From contig NZ_VOSL01000059.1 of assembly GCF_007997005.1 (NCBI RefSeq), forward strand, positions 1 through 64,000: a DNA stretch of 64,000 nucleotides. Direction: 5' to 3'. The position numbers and the translations under genes were made by a program. The stretch is from Lujinxingia vulgaris. GTDB lineage: Bacteria > Myxococcota_A > Bradymonadia > Bradymonadales > Bradymonadaceae. A model generated the notes under the pieces. That model was not told the DNA's origin, did not search any database, and saw only the letters and a program-made list of their open reading frames with translations. Positions 44,601-54,200 of this stretch are shown piece by piece (position 1 is the first letter of the stretch; every line of letters starts with the position of its first letter).

Positions 44601-47600
44601 GAGCGCATCGCGCTGGCTCTCAATGAAGTTCACCAGGTTGTTCGGAAAGGCGTTAGCGTCGCCCTGCTTGAGCGCGAACCCCACCCTCGGGGGTAACGCA
44701 TTCGCCGCCACTCCGCTCGCTGCCCAGCGATCAAAGGCAAAGGCCGTAAGCTGGCGCTCCAACACCGCCGAGGCATTCAAAAAGACGCCCGGCGTGGCCA
44801 CATGCCCGGCGATCATCTCCTCGGGCTCCAGAAAGAAATAAATATCGTGGTCGCGTGCTCCGGCCAGCGTCAGCAGGAGCGCGTTGCCATCGCGACGCCC
44901 CGCCCGCCCGATACGCTGCAGGTAATTCGCCTGGCTCGGTGGCACCGAGCAGAGGATCGCCGTCGACAGATCCCCCACATCAATGCCCATCTCCAGGGTA
45001 GGCGTGCAGCTCAAGAGGTTCGGATCCCAGAGCTTGCCATCCCGCGATTTGAAGCGCTGCTCCACATCTTCGCGCACCGGCCGCTCCAACAATCCCGTAT
45101 GCTCGCGCGCCACAATGCGGCTGACCTCCCCACCGCGGTAAAGCGCCCGGTAGTACGCATCGTGTTCGCCCTCAAATGGCGCGTGCCCCCCGCCCATCGG
45201 CCCCAACGCCGGCGCTCCGAGCCAGCTCTGCGCTTCGTGTTCCGCCACCGCAACCACCGACCCGCTCGTCTGCTCTTTGAGCAGCGCCACGTTGCGCGTC
45301 ACCCGCAGCGCATCCATCCCAAATCCCCACAGCCGCGTGCCCCCCTGCATCTCCTCCTGCAAGAGCCCCACCCGCGTCAGCTCCTCCAGAATCGCCGTCC
45401 ACACATAGCTCGCCGTGTCGTCAGCGAGCAGCGGCACCTTCGCCTCCAGCGCCCGCTGCAGGTAGGTGTCGTACCAGGTCTGCTTGCCGCGTCGCACATA
45501 ACTCTCAAAACGCCGCGTGCCCGGCCGGTTGCACAAAAACGCCGGCAGCCGACTCCGTGGCCCAAAGCGCGGCAGGTGGTTGATGCGCCCCAGCGTAAAG
45601 GTCTTCTCGCCACCACTGCTGCGATACGCCTCGGTCAGACTGGGCTCAAAGATCGCCCCGAGCTGCATCATTCGCCGGCACAGCCCCATCACCGCCGGGC
45701 GCAGATCGTCGACCTCAAGCTCGCGCATCCCGCCGACCTCCTCGCTCACCCGCGCCACCACGCGCCCCAGCGCCTCCTCGATCTTCTGCGGATCGGCGTA
45801 AGCCACCGACGCGCCGGTGCGCGGCAGGGTGCGCCCGATGCGCGCGATGTAGGTGTACTCGGCCACAACCTCCCACTGCACGCGCCGCCGAATCAGCTCG
45901 ATGAGCTTCGCGAGCTGCGTCTCGCTGATCTCCTCGGCGAGCAAGGCCTGATACTCCGAGAGCCAGGCCATATCCGGCGGGCAAAACACCGCCGCAAAGC
46001 CCTCCTGCCCCAGCTCCCCGGTCCAGTAGTCCACCACCCGCTCGGTGAGCGTCTCAAAGCTCATGTCTTCAGCGTTGTCTTCCACCACCCGCTGAATCGC
46101 CACCCGCAGGTTAAAGCGCCAGGTGCGCGCCTCAAAAAAGCCCGCGCGATGCGCCGCGTCCTGCACCGAGTCCGAGAAGGTCAGCAACTTCTTATCGTCG
46201 TTAAAACGCGACGAAAAAAGCTGGTTGATGTACGCGCTCGTCAACGACGCGGCCTGAAAGCCCATCAGCGAGAGGCTGCTCTTAGCCTGGCACCCCGGGC
46301 AGTCCGTATGCGAACGCGTGCCCCGCTCCCCGCTCTCGTAGGTGTTGTCGGTAAAGATCGCCTCCACCCAGCCCCCCTCCTCCTGCAGCTCCTCGGCGGT
46401 TGGCGGCTCGCGGCGTCGCTCCAGCGTGGTGCCCGGCACATGCCACACATCCCCCTCCACACCGGCACTTCTGGGGAAGAAGAACGCCACCCGCTCGTCA
46501 TTGCTGAAGTAGCCAGCATAGAAGCTCTGCAGGTTGCAGCTCAAACTCAAGGGCTTGTCCTTCTCAATGAGCGTGGCCCAGCCCATCGTGCCGCACTCCC
46601 GGCAATAGACCACCGGCAGATGGTTGCGACGCTGCTCTTTGGTCAGATCATCATGAAAGGCCATCTTCGGATGCTCGCCAACCGAGGCCACCATCCGTCG
46701 CAGCTCGCGTTGCCAGAGCTCCACGCGCACATGCAAAAAGGGCCGCGCCCCACCCTCATCGCGCGCCGCGGCCACCAGCGAGATGAAACTCAAGAGCGCC
46801 GCCTCCACCACCTCCACCGGCTCCGAGGCAAAGGCCTCGGTGCGCAGCACCTCCACAAGATCGCTTAGGCTGCGCGGCCGCGTGCCCACATGGTAGAGCA
46901 GCCGGTCGAGCATAAAGTGCCCCACCAGCGCCTGGCCGAGCTCGGCCGCCGACCCAAACTCGCGCCCAAACCAGATCCGCTGCTGCGCGCTCAGATAGGC
47001 ATGCGGGTCGCTGTAGCCGGTGGGCAAGAGCTCCCCATGCGCCCCCACATCCGGCACCTGATCCAGCTCCTCGCCAGCCTCCAAACCCAACGCCCCGCGC
47101 CGGGCCTGCAGCTCGCTCAAAAAATGATCTTTGGAGACGCGGCTCTCCTCGATCACCGCATCCTCATCAAAGGTCTCCCCAAAAATCGCTCCGGCGTAAT
47201 GCCGCAAACGCTCCGCGCTCTCGCGCCCCTCCCCCATCGTCGCCGAGGTCCCCACGCAGGTCAGATGCCCCTGGGGCGTCTTCAGCCGCGCCTTCAGCCG
47301 ACGGATCAGGCTCGCAAGGTCTGTGCCCTGCGCCCCGTCGAAGGTGTGCAGCTCATCGACCACCAGGTACTGCAAGGTCTGCGGGTCATTCCACTGCCAG
47401 ATCACCTGATCGCCGGGCCGAATCATCAGATAATCCAACATCTTATAGTTGGTCAGAAGAATATCCGGCGGCGTCTCCCGCAGCAGCTTCTTGTCGGTAA
47501 TAATCGTGTTCGGCCCCATCTCACGCGCGACCTCAGCCGACTCAGAGCCCACATAAAGTCCCGCTCTCACATGGGTACGCAGCCCCTCGTGGGCATGAAT

Positions 47601-48062
47601 CATGCGCGCCAGGCGCTCGGCCTGATCCTGCGCCAGCGCGTTCATCGGGTAGATCAGAATCGCCTTAATCCCCCGCTGCTCCCGGTGTTTCAGGCAATGC
47701 GCCAGAATCGGATAGAGAAAACTCTCCGTCTTACCGGAGCCCGTGCCCGTCGCCACCAGCGTGCTGCGCCGCGGGCTGCCGTCGACCTCGCTCAGACGCC
47801 GAAACGCCTGCTCCTGATGCTTGTAGGGCGGAAAGGCCGTGGGCAGCTCTTCAAAGAAATCCGTGCCCACACTCCCCGTCTCAAAAGGCAGCTTCATCGA
47901 GACATAAGGCCCCCTGAAAAGCGGGTGCTCCTCGCGGCCGCCATCCCCCTCAATCAGCCCGTCGAGCATCGGCTCGAACTCCGGCGTCGTCGTCCAAAAA
48001 CTCGCCCTCAAGAAGTCCCGCATGCCCTGCTGAAGCTGGGCCACCAACGCTGATGGAATCAT
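41652..48062 (-). CDS. Giant DEAD/DEAH helicase with DUF1998 and nuclease-like C-terminus (Druantia DruE / DISARM DrmAB-like)
   Basis: 2136 residues. Walker A is ATGTGSGKTE (~109), motif II DELH (~236), motif III GTSATMGEG. The second RecA-like lobe holds CTPTLEMGIDVGDLSTAIL and QRIGRAGRRDG. CxxC pairs in the middle and around 1340-1362 could bind zinc. A DUF1998 region with LYDQVPGGTGYLNDL and the cluster CRCNADPRKDGCYRC follows (~1580-1640). Near 1745-1790, SIDFLIEP and FTDGYQYHKARIAEDLHQR resemble a Vsr/DUF559-type PD-(D/E)XK nuclease. The length and domain order are DruE-like; DrmA plus DrmB of DISARM together would have the same parts. The gene leads a leftward unit divergent from the SNF2 helicase. 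Confidence 0.9.
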   Translation of the reverse strand: MIPSALVAQLQQGMRDFLRASFWTTTPEFEPMLDGLIEGDGGREEHPLFRGPYVSMKLPFETGSVGTDFFEELPTAFPPYKHQEQAFRRLSEVDGSPRRSTLVATGTGSGKTESFLYPILAHCLKHREQRGIKAILIYPMNALAQDQAERLARMIHAHEGLRTHVRAGLYVGSESAEVAREMGPNTIITDKKLLRETPPDILLTNYKMLDYLMIRPGDQVIWQWNDPQTLQYLVVDELHTFDGAQGTDLASLIRRLKARLKTPQGHLTCVGTSATMGEGRESAERLRHYAGAIFGETFDEDAVIEESRVSKDHFLSELQARRGALGLEAGEELDQVPDVGAHGELLPTGYSDPHAYLSAQQRIWFGREFGSAAELGQALVGHFMLDRLLYHVGTRPRSLSDLVEVLRTEAFASEPVEVVEAALLSFISLVAAARDEGGARPFLHVRVELWQRELRRMVASVGEHPKMAFHDDLTKEQRRNHLPVVYCRECGTMGWATLIEKDKPLSLSCNLQSFYAGYFSNDERVAFFFPRSAGVEGDVWHVPGTTLERRREPPTAEELQEEGGWVEAIFTDNTYESGERGTRSHTDCPGCQAKSSLSLMGFQAASLTSAYINQLFSSRFNDDKKLLTFSDSVQDAAHRAGFFEARTWRFNLRVAIQRVVEDNAEDMSFETLTERVVDYWTGELGQEGFAAVFCPPDMAWLSEYQALLAEEISETQLAKLIELIRRRVQWEVVAEYTYIARIGRTLPRTGASVAYADPQKIEEALGRVVARVSEEVGGMRELEVDDLRPAVMGLCRRMMQLGAIFEPSLTEAYRSSGGEKTFTLGRINHLPRFGPRSRLPAFLCNRPGTRRFESYVRRGKQTWYDTYLQRALEAKVPLLADDTASYVWTAILEELTRVGLLQEEMQGGTRLWGFGMDALRVTRNVALLKEQTSGSVVAVAEHEAQSWLGAPALGPMGGGHAPFEGEHDAYYRALYRGGEVSRIVAREHTGLLERPVREDVEQRFKSRDGKLWDPNLLSCTPTLEMGIDVGDLSTAILCSVPPSQANYLQRIGRAGRRDGNALLLTLAGARDHDIYFFLEPEEMIAGHVATPGVFLNASAVLERQLTAFAFDRWAASGVAANALPPRVGFALKQGDANAFPNNLVNFIESQRDALFEAFVELFDAHLSEESRAYLRRFLYGDGTEFKKLSVRIVEAFDDLRVEIRDLDLSTQRMKRAIDQLEAEKVRDNAQEEELDAMKKERTALRRLIVKIKERNTMEYLTTRGLLPNYAFPEAGVILQSVVWRRRGEEERGDGKYVTFEYEYERPTSAAIKDFAPRNIFYAGGRQVEVDRIGIDAESVESWQFCDVCHYAEMVQGKSDSAKCPHCGSAQFGDVAGQVHQMVRLRQVFANTNDRKSRIGDESDERKPRFYNRRMLVTRRGESRESHAIDDATIPFGYEYVPRTDFREINFGESSGSDHGRRGTIAGVENIHTGFRVCADCGKVQSELRAGKDAVSEHSFGCVSRTQKRAEKIIECLFLYRDFQAESVHLLLPFAKRPGFEEKMQSFIAAFQMGMREFFGGQVDHLASTSYIVPGKGDEPERLFLVLYDQVPGGTGYLNDLMRPNADGGSKIFEILELALERLTSCRCNADPRKDGCYRCLFAYRNSFEMPSTSRNTAVEVFGELLQARGKLKPVESLNAVSVTGLAESHLEARFREALRKSPGITMSSDLIQSRAGHRLNANGSRWQMFEQVNWDKSATLARGVSIDFLIEPAPGGAGGTPLAIFTDGYQYHKARIAEDLHQRMALAVSGRAHPWSLTWHDLDHALAEGDDEAAAIWPTNETVDDLLKMFAENLGVKHLTLLPGMKSFELLRSYLDLERHAGEPGETSPWLTMIGTLVFVSSMDMAQTAADRESFAREAREALPPAIAEDLLDGMPEGFMGKILQGPALPAKDGQERVAVRTFIVSDRTFIGVDTTTTPHQKTIDPTKVRVAVLLDDENFDVEETAYRRVWNGVLRLHNLLHLLPHCWMTTTSSAARFNYSDIIATRPRRSGASDGEWEAARDAAADVELGLVVDRLFEAGAPLPAVGDELLDKEGFPKGPPADLSWKALKIAVVYSEEDKAPYVEEGWRVFLSDEVSADPTELLAALNAASAQND

Positions 48063-48267
48063 AAGCTACATCTCAATTGAAAAGGTCCCACTCACCTGCT
48101 CACGAGCGTTCTTCATGTGATGACGCGAGTCTAAGGGATTGACCTGGCGCCGAAAAGGGTATTGATTGATCGAAATACGCAAAATAAAGGGCTTCAAAAA
48201 CGCTTTTTTGCCGGGCATAAAGGGTTCACGCTGCACGCGCCCCGGGGGCACCACCCTGCCAACGCGA

Positions 48268-48297
48268 GTGACACCTTCGAGGTAGTGCTGCTATGTT
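48268..48297 (+). promoter_or_regulatory. Candidate promoter of the SNF2-methylase unit
   Basis: GTGACA (48268-48273), 18-bp spacer, TATGTT (48292-48297), 71 bp before the ATG at 48369. It lies in the 306-bp divergent gap, which is more AT-rich than its surroundings. Confidence 0.45.
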
Positions 48298-48368
48298 ACA
48301 AGTCGTTTAGCGGTCGTCCACGCATGACCCGCAGACGCACCACGCCGTTTTTTGAGGGAAGGGAAAAG

Positions 48369-51238
48369 ATGTCGAAGTTACCGATCGCGCCCGGTGCCAA
48401 CATTGTCGTACGCGACGCGACCTGGCGGGTTCGCCGTGTCACCAACACCTCCGAAAAGACCCGCGCCATCGAGGCCGTAGGCATCTCGGAGCTGGTTCGC
48501 GACCGCGAGACCATCTTCATCGAGTCCTACGAGCGCGAGATCGAGGTGCTCGACCCGGCCACCACCGCGTTGGTCGAAGATCGGTCCAGCAATTATCAGG
48601 CCTCGCTCCTCTACATCGAAAGCCAACTTCGGCGCATGCCCCCCACCGACGAAAAGCTCTACGTGGGGCATCAGGCCGCGATGGACTCCCTGCCCTTCCA
48701 GCTTGAGCCCGCCGCCCAGGCGCTCCAGCAGCCGCGCCAGCGCATCCTCATCGCCGACGCCGTCGGCCTGGGTAAGACGCTGGAGGCGGGGCGGGTATCC
48801 TCCTCTCCGAGCTCATCGCCCGCGGTCGCGCGCGCCGCATCCTGGTGGTCGCCGTCAAGAGCATGCTCACCCAGTTCCAGAAAGAGCTCTGGAGCCGTTT
48901 TACCATCCCGCTGGTGCGCCTGGACTCGACCGGCCTGCAGCGCATTCGCCGCAAAATCCCCACCAACCAGAACCCTTTTCATTACTTCGACCGCGCCATC
49001 ATCTCGGTCGATACGCTCAAACAAAACAACGAGTTCCGCCACTACCTGGAGCAGGCCCACTGGGACGTCATCGTCATCGACGAGGCCCATAACGTCGCCG
49101 TGCGCGGCCACGATCGCTCCCAGCGCGCCCGACTCGCCCAACTTCTCTCGCGCCGCTCCGACGCCCTCATCATGCTCTCGGCCACGCCCCACGACGGGCG
49201 CGCGCAGAGCTTTGCGAGCCTGATGAACATGCTCGACCCCACCGCCATCGCCGATGAGGAGAACTACACCCCCGAAGATATCGAGGGCCTCTTCATCCGC
49301 CGCTTCAAAGGCGATGTGGCCGACCAGCTCGGCGATAAGATCCCCTCCCGCGAGCTGCACCGCCTCAACGCGCAGGCCTCTCTCGTCGAAGAGCAGGTCT
49401 TTGATGCCTTTGCCGAGCTCGACTTCAGCGCGCTCGACAGCCCCAACGCAAAGAGCACCGGCGGCCGCATGCTCTTTAAGACCAGCCTGGAGAAGGGCCT
49501 GCTCTCCAGCCCCGCCGCAGCGATGGAGACCATCGACAACCGCATCAAGACCATCGAGAGCCGCGAGACCGCCGATCGCTACAAGGACGACGTCGCCCAG
49601 CTCCAACACCTGCGCCGCGTGCTGGAGCGCGTCGCCCCCGAAGACTTTTCAAAGTTTCAGCTCCTGGTCGACACCCTCACCGACGACGACTCCCCCTTTA
49701 AGTTTAGCGGGCACTTTAAAGACGACCGCCTCGTCATCTTCACCGAGCGCATCGCCACCATGCGCTGGCTCGCCAGCCACCTCCCCGCCGCGCTGGGCCT
49801 CGACGAGAAGAAGGTCGCCTGCCTCTACGGCGGCATGAGCGATCTGGACCAACAGCAGGTCGTCGAAGATTTCGGCCGAGAGTCCTCGGACATTCGCCTG
49901 CTCATCGCGTCGGATGTGGCCAGTGAGGGCATCAACCTCCACTACTACTGCCATCGCATGGTGCACTTCGACATCCCCTGGTCGCTGATGGTCTTCCAGC
50001 AGCGCAACGGCCGCGTCGACCGTTACGGCCAGACCCGCACCCCGCATATCGCCTACCTCTCCACCCTGGCTCAAAACGAGCGCATCTACTCCGACACCCG
50101 CATCCTCGAGATCCTTGTCGAAAAGGATGACCAGGCCTCCCGCAACATCGGTGACCCCTCCGCGCTCATGGGCACCTACGATGTGGAGGAGCAGGAGCTG
50201 CAAACCGCTGAGGCCATTGAGGGGGGCGCCTCTCCCGACGCCTTCCTCGCGGCCTTTGAGACCGATAACCCCCTCGAAGCGCTGCTGAAGTTGAGCGCCG
50301 CCTCGCAGCAGGATCAAAAGCGCGGCGAGGGGCCGGCCACCGACCACCTCCCCGCCCTTTTTGCGAATGATTACGACTACTTGCGCGAAGCCCTCTACTT
50401 CCTCAAAAGCCGCTATGGCTTTGAGGTGAGCTTCGACGACGACGCGCAGCGCATCGATCTTCGCCTCAACAAAACACTGCGCCGCGCCTTTGAGAAGTTG
50501 CCCGACGAGGTCATCCCCGATGACGATCGTCTGCTGCTCAGCGCCCGTACAGAGGCGATGGATGAGGCCATCGCCCACTCCCGCACCGAGGAGAGCGCCT
50601 GGCCCGCGCTGCACTATCTTTGGCGCCTTCACCCGCTTTTGGAGTGGGCCAATGACCGCGTCGCCTACGCCTTCGGCCGCCACACCGCGCCGCTGATCAC
50701 CGTCGACCGCGGGCTTGAGCCTGGCGAGTCACTGATGCTGATCTCCACGCTGATTCCCAACCAGAAGGGCCAGCCCCTGGTGCAACGCTGGTACGGCGTG
50801 CTCTTCCGCGACACCACCCTCACCAGCGTGCTCAGCTTCGATGAGGTGCGCGAGCGCCTGGAGCTGGGCAGCCGCCCCATCCCCAACCAGCTCCCCGAGC
50901 TCAACCCCGAGCGCCTGCAGGCTCTGCTGCCCCAGGCTGTGGAACGCGCCCGCGCCGAGATGCTCAAGGAGCGCGAGCGTTTTGAAGACGCCATCAACCC
51001 GCGTCTTCAGGCCCACCTCGACCGCCTCGAAACCCTCAAAGAACGTCAGCTCACCTTCGCCTTTGAATCCGCGGGCGTCACCGACCCCGCAGCGGCCGCC
51101 ACCCACGATGAGGTGAGCCGCAAAAAACGCGAGATCGACGCCCTCTTCGATGAATACATCGAGTGGATTGAGGCGAGCATGACCACCGATAAGATCCCCT
51201 TCGTGCAGGTGATTGCTGCATTCAGGAGTGACGCATGA
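48369..51238 (+). pseudogene. SNF2-type helicase (DISARM DrmD-like), frameshifted
   Basis: ATG 48369 follows AGGGAAGGGAAAAG, a strong ribosome site. The first frame gives ~140 residues ending in Walker A (ADAVGLGKTLEAG, ~132), then shifts. The rest continues in another frame from 48796: VVAVKSMLTQFQKELWSRF, the DEAH box IDEAHNVA, LSATPHDGRA, FIRRFKGDVADQLG, and the second lobe with ASEGINLHYYCH and NGRVDRYGQ. Removing one copy of the tandem pentamer GCGGG at 48786-48795 restores one frame of ~954 residues reading LEAGILLSELIARG. A shortened protein could start inside, but it would lack Walker A. Translation is coupled to the methylase by an ATGA overlap. Confidence 0.88.
48786..48795. repeat. 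5-bp tandem duplication GCGGG x2
   Basis: The pentamer is directly repeated just past the Walker A codons of the SNF2 gene and accounts exactly for the +5 shift of frame. It may be a mutation, a phase-variable site or an assembly error. Confidence 0.85.
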
Positions 51239-54200
51239 ACTTCACCGGCATTGATAACGACACCGAGTTTTATTCGCACCACTACCTCGACGCCGTCCTC
51301 CAGAGCGACCTGAACTCTGAGGTCTTTAAAGACTGGTCCGACGATGACGGCACGCGCCCCCACGACGCCCTGCGCCGCCTGGCCCGCGAGTATTTTGAGC
51401 TACGCGCCGAGCTCGAATCCATGGACGACGCCGAGGAGCGCCGCCAGCGTCACGCCACCTTCCTCACCCGCCTGCTCTTTGATCTGGGCTACGAGCCCCT
51501 TGAGCGCACCCGGGAGGTCGAGGAGCTCAGCATAACCACCCTGACCGAGGTGAGCCGTCAGGATGGCGCTCCGGTGCTCTGGGCGCTCCACGCGCCCTAT
51601 GATGCGCAGGCTCCCGACCTCGACGCGCTCAGCCGCTATGAGGATCACATCAACGCCATCCTCTTTGAGCGCGAGGAGCCGCCCCGCTTCATCCTGCTCT
51701 GCAGCGAGCTCGACATCACGCTCATCGACCGCACCAAATGGCGCGAAAAACGCTACCTGCGCTTTGACCTCGACGAGATCCTCGGCCGCAAAGACACCGA
51801 CACCCTCAAGGTCACCGCCGCGCTTTTGGAGCGTCGTCAAATCTGGTCGGAGCAGGACCAATCCCTGCTCGATACCCTCGACGAGAGCTCTCACAAACAC
51901 GCCTTCGGGGTGTCGCAGGATCTTAAATACGCCCTGCGCGAAGCCATCGAACTTCTGGGCAACGAGGCGGTCTATTACATTGAAAACGTTAAGAAAAAGA
52001 AGCGCTATGAGATCGGCCTCGCAGACGAACTGAGCCGCGAATGCCTGCGCTTCATGTACCGCATCCTCTTCCTCTTCTACATCGAGGCGCGCCCCGAGCT
52101 GGGCTACGCGCCCATGAACAACGACGCGTATTTGAAGGGCTACAGCCTGGAGAGCCTGCGCGAGCTGGAACAGGTCGACCTCTCCACCCCCGAGTCCCTC
52201 AACGGCTACTACCTGCACGAGTCGATCAAGCTCCTCTTCGACATGATCTTCAACGGCACCGCGCAGACCGGCCAGACCGACCTCTACGACCTCGGTAACC
52301 CCGATGGGGAGCAGGCTCCCACCGCCGTGCACGGCCTCTTTACCCTCTCGCCATTGCGCACCCACCTCTTCGATCCCAAAGCCACCCCCATCTTGAGCGG
52401 CGTGCGTCTGCGCAACCACGTCGTGCAGCGCATCATCGAGCTGATGAGCCTCTCGCACGAAACCAAAGGCAGCGGGCGAGCCTCCAACAAACGCCGCGGG
52501 CGCATCTCCTACGCCCAGCTCGGAATCAACCAGCTCGGCGCCGTCTACGAGGCCCTGCTCTCCTACCGCGGCTTCTTTGCCGAGACCGACCTCTATGAGG
52601 TCAAGCGCGCCAACGTTGATTTCGACGAACTGCACACCGCCTACTTCGTGCAAAAAGACGACCTCGAGAAGTACAGCAGCAACGAGATCGTCAAAGACGA
52701 AAAAGGCAACTTCGTCGTCCACCCCAAAGGCTCCTTTATCTACCGACTCGCCGGCCGCGACCGCGAAAAATCGGCGAGCTACTACACCCCCGAGGTGCTC
52801 ACCTCGTGCCTGGTGAAGTACGCGCTCAAAGAGCTGCTCGAAGGCGTCACATCGGCCGATGAGATTCTGGCGCTCACCGTCTGCGAGCCCGCCATGGGCA
52901 GCGCCGCCTTCCTCAACGAAGCCGTCAACCAGCTCGCCGAAGCCTACCTCCAGCGCAAGCAGGAGGAGCTGGGGCGCGACATCCCCCACGACCGCTATTT
53001 AAGCGAAAAGCAGCGCATCAAAACCCTCATCGCCGACCGCAACGTCTACGGCGTCGACCTCAACCCCATCGCCGTGGAGCTCGCCGAGGTCTCCCTCTGG
53101 CTCAACACCATCCACGAGGGCGGCTTTGTGCCCTGGTTCGGCACCCAGCTCCGCTGCGGCAACTCGCTTGTCGGCGCCCGCCACCAGAAGGTGCCCGTCA
53201 GCGAGCGCGGCGAGCCGGTGTACCATTTCTTGTTGGGCGATGAGGGGATGGCGAAGTACGACGACCACATCATCAAAGGCAAAGGCGGCAAAAACCCCAT
53301 CGAGGGGCTCGCCACCGACGCGCACGAGCATTTTAAAACATGGCGCAAGGCCTTTAACGCGCGGCTGACCCGCGACAACCTCGAAAACCTGCACGAGCTC
53401 ACCGAGGCCATCGACCGCCTCTGGGCCCGCCACGTCGAGAAGATGCACGACATCCGCGAGCGCACCATCGACCCCATCGATGTGTGGCCGCATGCCGACG
53501 CCGACCCGCACAGCCCCACCACCACCGCCTACAAAGACACGGTGCTCCACCAGGAGCTCTATTCCGAAAAAGTGCGCGCTTCGAGCCCCTACCGCCGCCT
53601 GAAGATGGCGATGGACTACTGGTGCGCCCTCTGGTTCTGGCCCAACGAACACGCCGAGCTCATCCCCGACCGCGAAACCTTTTACTGGGATCTCAACCTG
53701 ATTCTTCAGGCTGACATCCTTCCCTCGCACCGCGCCGACGACCAGACCGACCTCTTCGCTCCCACCCAACCTGTTGAGGAAGCGCGCCGAGAGCTCGAAG
53801 AGTACGGCTTCGTAAACCTCAACGAGCTCATCAACCGTTCCGACGACATCGGCCGCCGTCTCACCCTCGTCCAAGAACTCGCCAGCCGCTACCGTTTCCA
53901 CCACTGGGAGCTGGAGTTCGCCGATATTTTCGAGGAGCGCGGCGGCTTCGACCTCGTCCTCGGAAACCCGCCCTGGCTCAAAGTGGAATGGGACGAAGGC
54001 GGCGTGCTCGGCGACCACGACCCCTACTTCGTCATCAAAAAACTCACCGCCTCCCAGACCAACATCGTGCGTCAGGAGACCATCGAACGCCTCCAGATCC
54101 GCAGCGAGTTTCTGACGGCCTACGAAGAGGCGACGGGCACCCAGAACTTCTTGAACGCGGCGGCGAATTACCCTGAGTTAAAGGGTATTCAGACCAACCT

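Noticed and set aside
44802-46868. Plus-strand open frame of 688 codons opposite the giant helicase
   Set aside because: It is an antisense shadow of the DUF1998 helicase, Arg/His/Pro-rich, with no recognisable domain.
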